A DNA stretch of 64,000 nt from Theristus sp. LFF4_11 (lineage: Eukaryota > Nematoda > Chromadorea > Monhysterida > Xyalidae). Within the stretch, counting starts at the first letter, position 1; the number at the start of each line of letters is the position of its first letter. The stretch spans positions 62,001 through 126,000 of the forward strand of contig JASANC010003711.1 of the NCBI GenBank assembly GCA_030248135.1, written 5' to 3'. The translations under genes were made by a program, and so were the position numbers. Shown here one piece after another: positions 45,001-58,765 of the stretch. The notes beneath the pieces were generated by a model, which saw nothing but the letters and a program-made list of their open reading frames with translations, was not told the origin of the DNA and did not search any database.

Positions 45001-47894
45001 CAGCTGCGTAATTGCTTGGTAACTGATGTTGTTTCTTCGAATTTTATCGGGTTGTTTTTACGAGTTTTTACAAAGTTTAGAAAAAAACTTAACTACTGTA
45101 CATGTACATGTTAAACTCGTGGAGTTTTTCAGATCAGATGCAGAAAAAAGTTGAAAACAAAATGAACTCAGTTGCGAAATGCATACGTAATGAAACTAAT
45201 GACCTTTTGAATGTACTATTTTCTTCTAGTATACTTTCAAAAAATTTAGTGACTAACAGAGCGGAAGCAAAAGTAGGGGTTCACATATTAGGATAGTTAT
45301 GAACGAATAAAGGCGACAACGAGAAAAAAACAGTAGGATAGTAATGAACGAAGAAAGGCGAAAAGGAGAAAAAAGACAATAAAGCGAAGGAAAAGCCGCC
45401 ATACATGTAGCCAAAAAGCTTTTTTTTTTAACTGAAATCAACAACTATGTAGCAATCTGTAATGACCTCTTATAACGATTTTTGCAGTTCCGAAGTTCTT
45501 TTTAGAACTGGACTACAACGAAGTGTAGAACCGTGCTGGCCTGGCACTAACGCGCAGAAATTGACGCTAATAAATCAATGAGCGTCATTTTTTGATGGTT
45601 CATAATGTGTCTGCAACAGCGCTTTGAGTTGCTAACGTACCAGTTGTTGTTCGGCATGCAAGTAGGATACTTTCGCCGGTGTTATTAGTTTCTTTGCAGC
45701 TTAAAGAACAAAGATACAAAAAGCCTTTGACAGTCAAAAACCAAAAGGGTTGGACGACCAGCAATGAATATTTTTGACAAGCAGAAAAATGTGCGATAAA
45801 CAAGCGGTGTGTGGGGACATGTTAAGAGACCTTAACTTTCATGCATTACTAATCTAAAGCAGTTTAAATACTGTTCACGATTCCCGACTTCAAACGGCTT
45901 TTATTATGTACCATTCAGATATTCGACAGAACTTGCACAATAAAAGCAGGAACTGTATGGTGCACCAACCGTGTTTACAAAGTAGTTTCGGAAAACGAAC
46001 ATGTTTCATTTGAAACAATGAATTTCTGTTAGAAGTTAGCACTGGATTGGGTTGAATTATGTACTAAACCTTTTTACCCTGATCTGTAAAACATTAATGG
46101 ATGAATATGTATGATAGGGAGTGGTTATCCGAAAAAAGATTCATTTACAGCGGAAAGTATTTGTTCTAAATAATATTCTTTCTGATGAAAAACGTACATT
46201 TTGTAGTTTTGAGTGCAAAGTTGCGGTAGAGTACTCGCGTGATTTCTGTTAATTTATAATGCTAAGAAAGAAATACGATTTTTCATGTTGATGAAAAATG
46301 ACATTAGGCGGCGATTTGGGATTTTGAGGGACATTTCAGCTTCTCAATGATAAGAAGTTTAATAAAAATGGCAACTCAATTTGAGGCAATTCGTGTTTTC
46401 GGCTAAAAAGGAAGCTTGCAAAAGCCAAAATTTTTTCGCGTAAACCACTCAATCTTTTTGATTCTGAAAGCAATGTTGTTGAAAGCGCTATGACATAATA
46501 TTTGTCATTTTTAAAGTAGAAAAGAAACACAACGATTCTGAAATGTAAGATTTCTGTGAATGTCAGCGTGTCTTTGGGCGCTATATTTCAAGGTGTAGCC
46601 GTAGGCAGCGGTTGTCTATTGCAGCAAAATACATCTGCTCTAACTGAGACATCCAAATTGCAATGTAGCGCGCACTAACATACGAGACACAACGGAAGCT
46701 GTAAGCAAATTGTGCTTCGCAATACAGCGGCATGCTCGCAGATTGTGAATCTGAGTCCTTCTAATGAAGTCAGCTGAATGCAATTTCACGATTGTAAGGG
46801 AGCATGCAATTATGCTTGACGCAACTAATGCTGGAAATTCTTCTGGCGAGTTTGAATTATTTTCAACCATCTAGCCAGTAGCCACTACTACAAGTTCTTT
46901 ATCATGTAAAGTAGCATAAGACAGAGTCGTACAGTTAGTTTCAGTGCACGGCGCACGTGGGGGTCGTTCGGATAGGTTCTTTGTTTGGTTGATATTCGCT
47001 TAGTCTTGCACTGCTTCGCATTCGCTTTTCGATGGGTCTGAGTCAACTTGCTTGTGGCACTTGCGGAGGAGCTTTTTAAAAGCGAGATCATTCTAAAATC
47101 GTTTTACAAAGCCTAGCAGCGTTGGTACGTAATCCTCAGCGCATGAATGTCGTGATCGTGGTTCGTGAGTTTCGACCATTTCGTGTGCGTGTTGTGCGGC
47201 TGATTAAATTTTACAGTGTACAGCGGCTTTTTGCTTCACACTCGTGAAAACACCATGTTTTTTGTGGAAATTCAAGATCGCCTTTGGTGACATTTCTTCA
47301 TTTGGTACGTGAAAATTTACAAATGCATTTCGATGGTGATAGATTGCGGCAATGTTTGCGAGCACTGCCGGAAGCCTTTTTGTTTAAAAATCCTTCTATT
47401 TTGGTTAGATGCAAGCATCCGGTCAACAGTTCCGGTGCAAATGCGGTTTATGTAATTAACAGTCGCTTGTAAAGTGAAAACGGTTTTCATTTCCGATTAA
47501 ATATACAATTGGTAGCTCTCAAATTTTACAGTTTCGAATGTTATCTGATGAAGTAAACACAATGTGTGATTCGGAACAGATAGATACCAGTGGAGCAAAA
47601 AATTATTTAATCCAATGAAACGAGAGACAGGCGGTTACATGAACGTGACCTAAAACTAATTTTGCCCCACGAAATTATCGTGTAACGAAAAAATCCGCTT
47701 CAATGCATTTGATTTATCTCAGAAAAGCCCTTTCAAAAGAAAGAAAAACAATTCAAACAGAAGAAACTTCAAAATTACAAAAACCTTGAAAGTAAAAAAC
47801 TCGAATGTTTTTATACAACAGGACACAGGTAATATTATTGCTTCGAGATTATTATTTTTACCACATGCTGCTCAATAGTAGTCAGCAACTGCGG

Positions 47895-48170
47895 AACGGC
47901 CGAATACACATGGCATCTTTTTACATGGTGCAACGAGCGCGCGAAATTTGAATGAAAGAATTTCAGAAAACAATTGTGTGTATTAAATTAATAGTATTTT
48001 TAATTAACTAGTTTCTTTAGGCTAATCTGTTTGTGCTTTGTCCATTGAACAAACGATTGGGAAAATCTTGGCGTTCTTAAAAAAGACAACTCCTAGTCTG
48101 CGACTTATCCCGCCTTAATTGAGAAAATAATAAACAGTGCCTTGTTTATTTGGCCACACTACCACAAAAT
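47895..48170. mobile_element. Diverged copy of the 52175-52440 MITE
   Basis: It shares ACATGGCA..CTTTTT, GAGCGCGCGAA..TTTGAATG and AAAAAAGACAACTCCTAGTC with the copy at 52175-52440, in the same order and orientation. The ends (CGGAACGGCCG; GGCCACACTACC) are too decayed to show a target duplication. Confidence 0.6.
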
Positions 48171-48671
48171 CCGACTAATTTTAGTGTAATAACTCAAATT
48201 ATTTCTATAAATATCATTGGCGTACGTTGAATAAATGGGGACCAGAAACTTGAAAATGTTCGAGATGGAACGCAGCGGAATTTCATCATGTAGACAACCT
48301 TAAGCTTTTTACGAGAATACCGTGTTTTATTTAATTCTGTAAAGGGCAGTTAGTATTGCCAGTTTTCCACTGTCCCGCCGGTCTCAACCGCCTTTTTGTC
48401 ACTTACATGCGCACATGTAAAATGTAATACAGGGGTTCCATTTTAGTCACTGAATGTGTCTACTTGTTCTTGTCTCCGTGGTCGACGTTGTTTTTCTATG
48501 TTTGTATTTTTTGTGCAAGGTGGATTCACGACAACGTATAGATACATTGTACTTCGGCAGCAGGTACGAACTGTTTAGTTGCAAAACGTAGGGAAGCATA
48601 TTTGAATTCAGTAAAAAGCAACGTCAACACGCATACGGAAGCGAAAACCATTTTTTTGAAACTCGACTTAC

Positions 48672-49566
48672 CATTGGATATCATGGAGGCCTCGGCAACC
48701 TTTTCGATTGCGTCGTCTTTTGTGAAATTCATGTCCATGATCGAGATCGACTTCCGAATCTGTTTGTCAATCTCGTCGACCATCGCTTGACGACGTTCAT
48801 GTTTCGAGTTCTTCACGGAGAACGTCAACGACTCCATCGCAAACTCGCATTCAGAGTTCGGTATCAGCGTGTCCTTCGTCTGTATCAACGAGCGTGGACT
48901 GTTGATGATCAACGCGAAATGCGTGTAATACTGTAACGCGATCAGTTCACTGAGCAACAGTTCACCGATGCCGTTATAGGAGCCCATGACGCGCGTCAAC
49001 AGACTGTACTTCTCCTTGTCGTTCGCCTGCGGCGCCTTCGCACCAGTGGTTACCACCGGCACACCGCCGCCCCACGTGTGCGTGTACCGTGCGATCGGTG
49101 CCATCGCGTAGATGTTGGCGAAGCCGATGATGGCATCAGCGATCTGGTAGTACCAGTAGGCCTTGATGACGACGTTCGGGCCGACCTTGTCGCTGTTCTC
49201 CGTGTTGTTGTAGTGCACGACGAGCGTGTCGTTCGGCAGCACGCGCTGCTCGTAGAGGTCGTCGAGCGCGAGATCGATCACGGGCTGCGCCCGGCCAATA
49301 GTCATGTCGTACGGATTGAACAGACGTTTCGGGAATGGGTCGATGATTTTCGGCAACGGTACGAGCACGTGGAACGGCGGGTCGGGCGTGTCGCGTGGAC
49401 TGGGTCGGCATTCGTGCGCCGACGTCGTCGACGGGCCCGCCGCGATGATGCTGATTATCATCAAGGAGACGGACGAGCGGATCGAGTTGTCGCGTCTCAA
49501 CTGCATCATGTCTTTCGTGTTCACATTTGTTGGCGTTTTTTTGGACGGCGGAATTTCAAATGGCAC
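48672..49566 (-). CDS. Guanylyl cyclase 5' cassette B: alternative first half of ligand-binding domain
   Basis: A single uninterrupted exon of 895 bases on the minus strand, ending in phase 1 at TCC AAT G|GTAAGT, the same phase and protein position as cassettes A and C. The Met at 49566 or the MM about 19 residues later (MMQLRRDNSIRSSVSLMIIS) leads a hydrophobic signal-like segment. Family motifs: FHVLVPLPKI, the helix AQPVIDLALDDLYEQRVLPN, AIIGFANIYAMAPIARYTHT, GGGVPVVTT, LLTRVMGSYNGIG and SECEFAMESL. No homologous second half of the domain, transmembrane segment or cyclase was found between it and cassette A. The nearest in-phase partner is the constant exon at 37694, about 11 kb downstream. 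Combined length would be about 1376 residues. Coding status is firm; splicing to the constant region is inferred. Confidence 0.85.
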
Positions 49567-52500
49567 GGCTCACATGCTGCCGTTGATTTCGGAATCAAAA
49601 ATATTTTTTTTTTCAATTTTTTTCAATTTCAACAAGCTAGTGTAACAGTGGAATACAGAAATCAAACGCCAAAACTGCATGTAGCTGCCTCTCACGGCCC
49701 TCTGCTACTATCAATGGTCGGTGCGGGTGTCCGTTGTAACGCAGCAATAAATATGTGAAAACGATCGTTTGACAGAAACACGCAGAAGCAATCGCTCTAT
49801 CAAAACATCCGCAGTTTCGGTTGAATTGTTGCACATTGCGCGTACGGTTACGCTGGTTTTCCGTCGGTATTTGCAGTTTGTTGTGAAGCAAAACACAGTA
49901 AAAATTCTGTCAGTTGTTGATGAAAAACGTCTCGCGCGCTCGCTCACATGCCGTTGAATGCTAGTTGACTGTTGCTACATGTAGGTGTTTACCAAAATTG
50001 AAACCGTACGCATCGAACGACTACGCTGCGCTGTACATACAGAAGTGAAGACAGATGATAATAGCCAGACGCTCTTCGTTTGCATACCAACCAAACGGGC
50101 ATATTATAATATTATGTGTGCGCACTTGCACAGAAGATTACACAGGAAAGAAGGGACAATTTTTAGTTCATATAGAGATATTTTCGTCTCTATTGCACCG
50201 CTTTTAGTGATGATTGAGATGATGGTATGCAGTCGGGTAATAGGTTTTGGACGGTCTTCTTCGGTGTGCGCGAAAAAAATAATTCGTCTTTATCGTTTTC
50301 TTGATATGCCGTCTTCGTCCGTGTCACACTGGTGCAGTTTTCGTTATTTTTTAGCCAACCAATAAAACTTCAGTTTTAGACACATTTTATTTCATTGTAA
50401 GTGGTGCTGACGAAGCGCGTTCTGCGGTTCATTGTTGCTGATTGAGCGATGTGTTCTTTTTTGCGACGGAACAGATTTTTTGTTGTGCTTAAAAAAGTAG
50501 TCTTTGATTTAAGGTAATAGTTGTTCGTGGTTCGTTATCTTTAATTTTCAAAATTGGCGGTAATGATTGTACAATTATCGTTTTCTGGTGTATCGTACGA
50601 GGATTTAGTCGAATAAACGGCAGTTCGAACTTGTAGTTTACTGTCGCATGTTATTTCGGTCGAAACGAAAGCTTGTTCTAGAATGCTGTATTCGGTTTAT
50701 TCTATCGTTGGAAGTTACTAATATTTCTCGGAAAATACTGAAAAACGAGTATATTTGTTTAAATTATCATGCATCATCGAAAGCACAAGAAGCACGGTGT
50801 TTGTAAATTCTGATAGAGAACGTTGACATAGAAGGTTGGGAAAACTCTGAATAACAACAGAGTTTCACGCACAAAAAGTACACGTGCATACTTAGTGCCT
50901 CTAATGTGGAATATTGTGGGGCTTATCCAAAAACAGCTACTGATGACAATCTCATGAAAGTATTAAACAATGGGTTTCACGTGACCAAAACGTGCTTCAT
51001 AAAGACAACGGTGAAAGAAAAACAGTTTCTTTTTTGTCTCGGACCAGCTAAATTATTTTTTGCAACAACAACAAAACGCGGCGTAATAGATAAACAATGT
51101 TCTACAACTTTAGGACAACAGACTGACAAACAGAACGCCGGTAAAAATCATCCGGTGGAAATGCGGATATATATAAACATAAACAGAAAAAATGTACGTG
51201 TAGAATGTCAGTTGCTGCCATCAGCACCAACCACCAAAGTAATCTTGTAATCTGACGTTACTGAGCGTATTCGGTCAATGTTCATGTAAACATGAAAACA
51301 AGTTTACCACATAAATTTATGCCTGAAAAACAGATGCACGTTCAATAATGCTTCTATCGATCGGTCTCTGACTGAATACTAATGGATTACAGCGTTAGAT
51401 TTGCCGAGGTGCTACATCAATATATGAGAGTAGCTGGTTGTCCTTAAGTTTAACTTGACATTTGTGTTCACATGCACGTTGTTGGACACCGGCTTGTTCT
51501 TCCGCGTAGTCTCGCGTCAAAAAATGCATGGTCTCAGGCGAAATCGCTCCCGAACGTGCATGACTAATGCCTCGATAGCATTGTGCTGCTGCGTGGTTGT
51601 TGGGTTAGTTGTCTTGCTTTCGTCCTTAATTTAAGGATGCATTGAATGCTTAAAGTTATACAAGGGAATGAAATCGTATTAAGGTTGAAAGAAGTCGCAA
51701 ATTTGTTTCAGCAGTCTCAGTAGAACCAGGCCTTTCCAAGACACAGACAAGAAACCTGGATTTATTGATTTAAAAAACACAATGGCCGTTTATGTGATAT
51801 TCGCAACACGAGAAACAAAACGAAGACGGACAAGTGAAATAAAGATAAGACGATAGAAAGCAGCTGTAAAGTTTTAAGCGGCTCGCAACTGTTTCAGTGC
51901 AGCACAAAGTTTGGTATATTCAGCGGTGTCAGAGCGTGTTTACCGGCAACTTAGGAAGCCGCAGCTGAAAACAAAGTATGAGAAATTTGACCGGAACGTC
52001 CAATAAGTGCAAATGTTGCAAACGGCAACCTGCCGTTGATGATATGTGTTCTTCTTTCGTGCCATTATTTCTACCCTATTTGATACACGGACTTTTAGGA
52101 AAAACTGCCTTATGGTACACAAGTAATATTTTCACATACGAACGAACGAACGGACGACAAGTAAAAATTAACTACGGTATGGCCGGTTAAACATGGCAGC
52201 TTTTTTTCAGGGTGCAAGGAGCGCGCGAATTTTGAATGAAAGAAAAAAGACGTTCAGAAACCCAATTGTGTGCTAAATTTGACGCGTTTTTTTAACTAAT
52301 GGATTATCCGCGCTCTTCTTTTTATTTTTTATCCCTTCTACACATGATTAAGAATTACGTTGGCTTTTTTTGAAAAAGACAACTCCTAGTCTGCGGCTGA
52401 TCTCGCCTTGATGGACTGCCTCATTTATTCGGCCATACCGTAGCTGAATGGGGTTTCACGTTAACTACCTTATTGAATTCTTGTAGTTTTGCTTCGAAAA

Positions 52501-55500
52501 TTGCGGGCCAGGAAAGTAAACACAACACCCAACAATGTATTTCTAATGATTTATTTATCATAGTTTTGGTAACTCATACATGTATAGATAGTCAGAAATA
52601 ACAAAACAAGTGTTGTTTTTTTTCTCATGTTGCCAAGTTGCGTCAACATGAAAAAAACAGAGTAAATTACGTAAAAATGAACAACCAACTGCTAACTAAA
52701 ACCACTGCTTGAGTAGAAAAATGAAGAGACTTATGAAGAAATGAAGCAATTGCTGATCATTTTTTTCTTTGCCCCACATGCGAACAGAAACAAAAATTTT
52801 AAAACTCTCATATATTGTTCAGTGCATTTAAATTCAATTTCATATTTTCTATACTGCATGTGTTCTCGCATATAAAAGCATCTTTCTATTCACAAGCAAC
52901 CATTATATGAAAAAGACTAGAAAATTAAAATTCTTGATCATTGAAAAGATATTACTTCCTTAGTATTGTTGCTTTATCAAGCATGCAACAGAGAGAAAAG
53001 AGAGAGAAAGATGAAATGAAAAGCCACGACTATTGTGCTAGTGTACTCATTTATCTCCGATGGTCTGCAGTACAGCCTAACAAATATTGCGGTGTCCCCA
53101 ACTATATTTTTAAATTATTGTCATTGAAAGTACAGAAATACAGGTACGTAGCAAATACATTTGTATTTGCCACAATAGTGTAAATATTAACTCGCACATC
53201 GGAATTACACTGTAGATTAAGCAAAAACCAAGTCTGAAATTTGAACCTCATTGAAAATTTTATGTTGATGAAATTGAAAGCAGCCTGCTGCTGCTGCGTC
53301 GCTGAATGTTTGACAATTATAATTCTTTTACAAAAAATGTAATGCAAGCTCAGTCCGCAGAGTTACACCGATCTGAACTGCACATTATTCTTGTTTTCAT
53401 CGACAAGAAAGATTTGTGCAATTCGAAAACGTTGAACAAACCTTTACCGTCCAAAAACTAAACCAAATTTTCTATCAATGAGAACGTGCAGAGTCGCGCC
53501 ATCGGCATGCATGTGCATTTGGTAAAACTTTAGAGTTCGCACTTCAAAAACTAGCGCAGTTTTCTCTATGAGTTGTGTGCCAAAGTGGATACAGAAAGCG
53601 AAACCTATACGTTGGGGATTTAGCGGCTGATGGCCGGTTTCGTTTTTTCTTTTTATTCCCTAGCTGAAAGAAAACCACGTTGTTAAAAATGTTTTTACCA
53701 AGAACGAAAAACTAAGAAAGAAATGGACGAAAACAGAAGTTTTCTGATATGGTTGCTGGATGTATAGTGTAGCTTGTTACATTGTTACAGTGGACGCAAA
53801 AATATTAAACGTTGTAGAATTCAATGTATAAACTGACGTTTAAGTTTGTATTTTCAGCTTCTGTAACAAATATAAAAACTATGTTCTGTTTTCGTTCACT
53901 GCAAGTGGTACTCTTGAAACTCTTGTAAGTACGGGTGTCTTGCGCTTTCAGAAAAGATCGTTAACAAGCTGTAAAATTAAGTTAATTTATCTGAGCCATA
54001 AATGTGCTTGCGAGCAAAATTATTGACGATAAAACAAGAAAAGATGTATAGTGACAATTTTGAAATGTCCTAAGTTTGACCACTTTGAGCGGTCGCGGCA
54101 ATAGTGCCCTCGTTAACCGCATTATAATCTTAAATCTTCGGAATACTTTTCTGAATAACTTTGTCAAAAATATAGCACATTGCCAGACATCTGCTTGATT
54201 CTCCGGCGCGGTAAAACAAGCGTATACAATTGCTGCCCAAATAATTCGAGAAATGTGCGTATATGTGCTATGTGTATGTATGCGAGTATGTAAAGTGAGA
54301 GAGAAAGAGAAAGAGTAGCGTTAAAGAAAAAAACAAGCGTTCGGCTGCAAGTTTTCCATTCCAGATTAGTATGTTCACATTTTCAGACGGCGCATACTGA
54401 AATGTTCGAGCGAACAGATGAAAGACGGAAGAAAAAAATGATTGTCGTTCCGCCGGAATTGCGAAAGAAGACGTAAATCTACAGGCAAATGAGCAAAAAC
54501 ACACACAGAAAATTGTACACTTGTGAACAATGTGGTGCAACGGGAGAAATAAAAGAAGGCACCGAACAGAAGCGTGTTTTTGTGAATTTTCTTTTTCGAC
54601 ACGACGGTTAGCATGCGCTGTAAGCAAACGACACAAAATTGATTGAGTCAATCAATATAAAACCGCCCCATGTGCATATTGTACGGCCACGCCCCCATCG
54701 CCTAATAACATCGTGCTACATGTTTACTCGCTCGGTGTGGGAAAGAGCAGCAAACGCGTCGCCAGCGTCCTGGCGGCGTTTATTATTGACAAAACTTGCA
54801 AGCGAACGAGTTATTCGGCCGCTTTATGGTAAATTCGCGGTGAGGTTTTTCACAGTGTTTGAAGAAGAAAAACTCTCGATAACTCATGTGCTTCGAACGA
54901 AATGCGGTGTTTGTCAAGCTTTTTCGATCGTTTCTACTCTGTTTGCTTTTATAATATCTTAAAACGTACATTTTCTGAGCACAGTCGCACTCTGAAACGG
55001 AAAAGACAATGAGACATAGCATTTTCAGGTTTAAAAAGCAAGGCAAAGGAATATATTCTCACTATCACCATCACATGCACACATATGAACGAACAAATGT
55101 GTGTACAGCACGCATAACAGTTTCCATGAATGTCTGTGTGCGGATTTTCCTAATCCATTTATCCACATCCATGTACATATTCGTAAAATGTTTTTTGTTA
55201 ACAGAACAGAAACGTGTTTTTGCGAAAATAACGAAAAGCGATAAATAATAGAGAAATGATGATGTTGGTCATGCGTTTATTATTTCCCGTTATCAGTGGG
55301 CATTTTCTGTTTTTCTTGAAAGCTTTAAGCTGAAATAGTTTTTCAAAAGAACACAAAAAGCAATAAAAATCAAATGTTTCACTCCGGAAATATGACAAAG
55401 TATGCCACCTCACGCAATTCGTATGATCTAGAAGTGAAACGCAATTTTACAGCTTACGGGCTTCGAAACTAAGATAGAAAGCGGGTTCGCTGCAAAGCAT

Positions 55501-57064
55501 TCACCAATATAATGTAGGTGCATGTGCTTGTGTGGTTTCGGCGTCATGGCGCGTCCAACCAGCAGAACGTAGCACGACGAACCTAATTTTATCTCTCTCA
55601 ACATTTATGATAATACTGCTTGCGTAAGCGCAACATGGACGTAACTAAATGTTATTAGCGGAAAGAAAACCTGAAATTCATATTCGCCGGCCGTCGAAAA
55701 ACGGCAAAACCTTTACCGAAAATCGTTCTGCAACGATGGAAACAGTTTTTGTTCAAATACACGCAGTCGTTGTGCACACGCACACCAATACAATAGACAC
55801 ACAGTGAGAACGGGTGGTGGCGATGGCTTTTTCATGAAACTAAGCACACACACACACACGGACGCACACACACAAACCAGCAGTACTGATGGCAGCCGAA
55901 AGCAGGAAACGAGACATTATTGCATGTATATGTGCGCTCGTGCTCTCTGTGCGACCGCTCTCCGCCGCGTGCCGCCAGAAATCCATAAAAATCGTTACAT
56001 GATGCTTCATACAATGTACGTGCGAAAGCATTTTGGGGCAGCAGAGGACAACAGTTCTGGGGACGCATTGCCCGTTGGCATGCACACATTGTACATGTAC
56101 AGTTTCATTATGTCTAACGTACAGTGGCACGAAGTGCGAGCGTGATCCGTCACGGAGCGCGGTTTTCTTTTTTCTTTTTTTGGTGTTTAGGTCTCTGTGT
56201 GGTTATCACGATACGATCACATACATGTAAGTTTACGTCTGTTGACCACATTGTTAGATCAACACTTTTTCAGCCGTCGCGATGTCATTTTGACCATTTA
56301 TACAAGCAGGTGCTCAAGTTTTTATTCTCAAATAACCTCTACGCGTTTATTGCACAACCCGTTTGCAAAACTGACTGCTTCAAATGCATGTTACTTGGGT
56401 TTTGCTTCGCAGCACCCTATGAAAAACTTCTGGGGAAACTATCGTATATTATTTTGGTCAGACCAGTACCCAGTAAGCCATTTATGCAGCTTTGATGTCA
56501 AGCTTGGGGTTTCCGTTTGGTGCAGTTAACCGTAGTGCATGTGTGTGTGTGTGTGTATGTATGTGTGCAAACATACGTGCGGAAACTCTTATTGCCTTGC
56601 ATGAAAGTTTGACACTATCTTGTCACTGGGACTGCACACTAAACAACATGTGCCATTTTTCGTGCGCGGTATGGGAAAACCAATCTAAACAAGTTGTGGA
56701 AAAATCTCTGTCGAAACATTCAGCACAACGGATCGTTCTAAATTGTTCAATGCTTCTACTGCAGCTAGAGAATCATTTGTAATCCGGTTAGTTTGTTTTT
56801 TTGGCAGAGGCACTGGAACAAATGAGTGAAAAACGGAGTGTACAATCTAGGGGAGTTAGAAGCGTCAGAATCCATAACGTTATTTGTGTGTCTTTATTCG
56901 ACGTGAACTTTGTTTTTGTCGATTTTAAGAGTCGAGTTGAAATTTTGGAACTCACACCGATTCATGTGTGTTTAAATAATGGAAATTGTTGAAATGGAAA
57001 TTGAGCAAACCAACAGGCATATTATTACGATTCAGACGCTGCAGTGAACGTGTGAAAAACGAAC
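49567..57064. other. 7.5-kb spacer between cassettes B and C
   Basis: It should contain the promoter of cassette B if that cassette has its own start, and is intron for C-type transcripts. No coding exon is supported on either strand. It contains the MITE at 52175-52440, microsatellites near 55847-55876 and 56539-56556, and AT-rich unassigned sequence. Confidence 0.5.
52175..52440. mobile_element. 266-bp MITE with CGGTATGGCCG ends, TA target duplication
   Basis: The termini CGGTATGGCCG and CGGCCATACCG are perfect 11-base inverted repeats flanked by TA (52173-52174, 52441-52442). It lies between cassettes B and C. A diverged copy at 47895-48170 lies between cassettes A and B. Confidence 0.75.
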
Positions 57065-58311
57065 CATTCGCGATCCTTGACAATTGCTCGGCGGTCGCCC
57101 GAGCGTCGTACGAGTTCGCGTAGATCTTCACGTACTCCCAGTGTTTGCCGCGTCGCTCCGACGTCGAGATCATCTCCATGATCGACTTCGTCGAGAAATA
57201 GCACTCGGATTGCGCCTCTTGTTTCGAGCGCGGATCGACGTACAGATGGAAGAGGAACGCTACTTTGGAGAACCAGTTCAATTGGCGAAACATCGCAGCG
57301 ACGGCGGCGCCGAGAATCCGATACGAGCCGAGCATTCGCGTCAGCAGGCCGAACTCCTCCTTGTTGTCGAGCGACTCGACCATTCCAATCGTCGTCAGCA
57401 GCGGTACGCCCGTCTTCCATTTCGGCGAGAAGCGCGCCACCGGCGCCAATGCGTACACGTTCGCGTAGCCGAGGATCGCGTCGACCTGATCACCAACAAC
57501 GAGCGAATACTGAATTTCAAATGGATGGCGTTTTTGTTTGTTGCAGCCAGCCCGCTCAAAATCCGTCAAACATGGTGCCTTTCTGTCAGTACGTGGCGTT
57601 ATTATGCACCAGTCTCGGCGGGGGGCTCGATCGGCCGAGCGCACCAACAAAAAAAGTGTAATGCGCTGCGCTAGGCCTACAAAAGAGAAGCACCTGATTC
57701 CTCGAGTACAACGCGTCGAACGCCATCAGCGGGCCCTCGATGATGTCTGCCTTGGTGTCGCCGGCCGTCACGATGATGCTGTCGTTCGGCAACAGGCGTC
57801 GTTCGTTGTAGATGCGATCGAGAGCGTCGTCGATCGCTGGTATGCAGTCGTTCAGGCGAAGTTTGAACGGATTCAGGAATGGTTTCATTGGATTCAAGGC
57901 GTCCGGCAGCGCGAGCAACAGATACAATGGGAACAACTGCTTCGTGTTTGTCTTTAGTGTCGTCGAGCGCGACCGTTCGTCGTTTCGCAGGAAATATATC
58001 GCTCGAGAGAGTCTCGTGCCTGCTGGCGCGGCCGCTGCTGCATCCGACTGCTGTTCACATGGTTGGCAGAGCGACTGGTTGAAGTTGGCCGGTCTCCGTT
58101 TCAGTCGACTGATCGGCTGGAACGGTTGAAGGTTGAACAGTCTTGCGTCGGACGTTTGTCGGTGTTCGTTTGCGGACGTGTGACGTCGTTGGTAATCGGC
58201 TCTGGCCAGTTGTTCGCCGGTGTTAGGCAGAATTGTTGCGGATGATTGTGAAATTAATTGAATCAACAGGATTACGAATATTCGAGAATAATTTGCATGT
58301 ATCTGTGTCAT
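57065..58311 (-). CDS. Guanylyl cyclase 5' cassette C: alternative first half of ligand-binding domain
   Basis: Two exons, 58311-57694 and 57485-57065 (minus), joined in phase 0 (SRNQ|VDAILG) and ending in phase 1 at GCG AAT G|GTTCGT. The N terminus MTQIHANYSRIFVILLIQLI is a good signal peptide. About 100 residues of poorly conserved sequence follow, then LYLLLALPDALNP, the helix IPAIDDALDRIYNERRLLPN, AILGYANVYALAPVARFSPK, TGVPLLTTIG, LLTRMLGSYRILG and SECYFSTKS. It is closer to cassette B than to A. No downstream half of its own was found; the in-phase constant exon lies about 19.4 kb away. The combined protein would have about 1424 residues. The donor GTTCGT is weaker than in the other cassettes. 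More cassettes could lie beyond the window. Confidence 0.83.
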
Positions 58312-58765
58312 TATTGACGTTTGTGGCGTTTATATGACGGCGTCGTTGTTGCAAATTAGTTTTGGCAGTTTTCCTTGGAGTTGACGAAGTTATGAAAGAC
58401 CATTTCGGTTCGCATCAATACCATATGTTGTTTGTTTTGAAGCTATATGTGTATCTGAATATGACCCGTTCTAAATTTACTGTACACTGACAGAGTCGCT
58501 AACAACAACATGACACTTTTGTCAGGAAAAGAAAAGCAACATTTTTGTGCCTTTAAAACAGAACGCAGCGAAAGCTGGGACCAGAGTTATTTTTTTGCAG
58601 TAAACTTCTGTAGTATGTGCGATGTTGTTATGAAAGACAAATGTTTTTGGGCTGGAATCACAACTTTATACATACAAAGACAACGGAGGACATTTCAGTT
58701 GAAGAATGTTCTAAGCCGCCGGTTGTTTGCAGATAAGGTGCAACGCTGTCGTATGGTATGTGCAC

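Larger units (their letters stand above)
39292..48671. other. 9.4-kb spacer between cassettes A and B
   Basis: If the cassettes are alternative first exons, this is intron for B and C transcripts and holds the promoter of cassette A. I found no ANF-receptor, transmembrane, kinase-like or cyclase exon on the minus strand here. Recognisable contents are the MITE at 41358-42087 and a repeat copy at about 47895-48170; the rest is AT-rich and unassigned. Confidence 0.55.

Noticed and set aside
49078..49758. 226-codon plus-strand frame over cassette B, with similar frames over 57084-57957 and 38392-38940
   Set aside because: They are antisense shadows of the conserved cyclase cassette exons on the minus strand.
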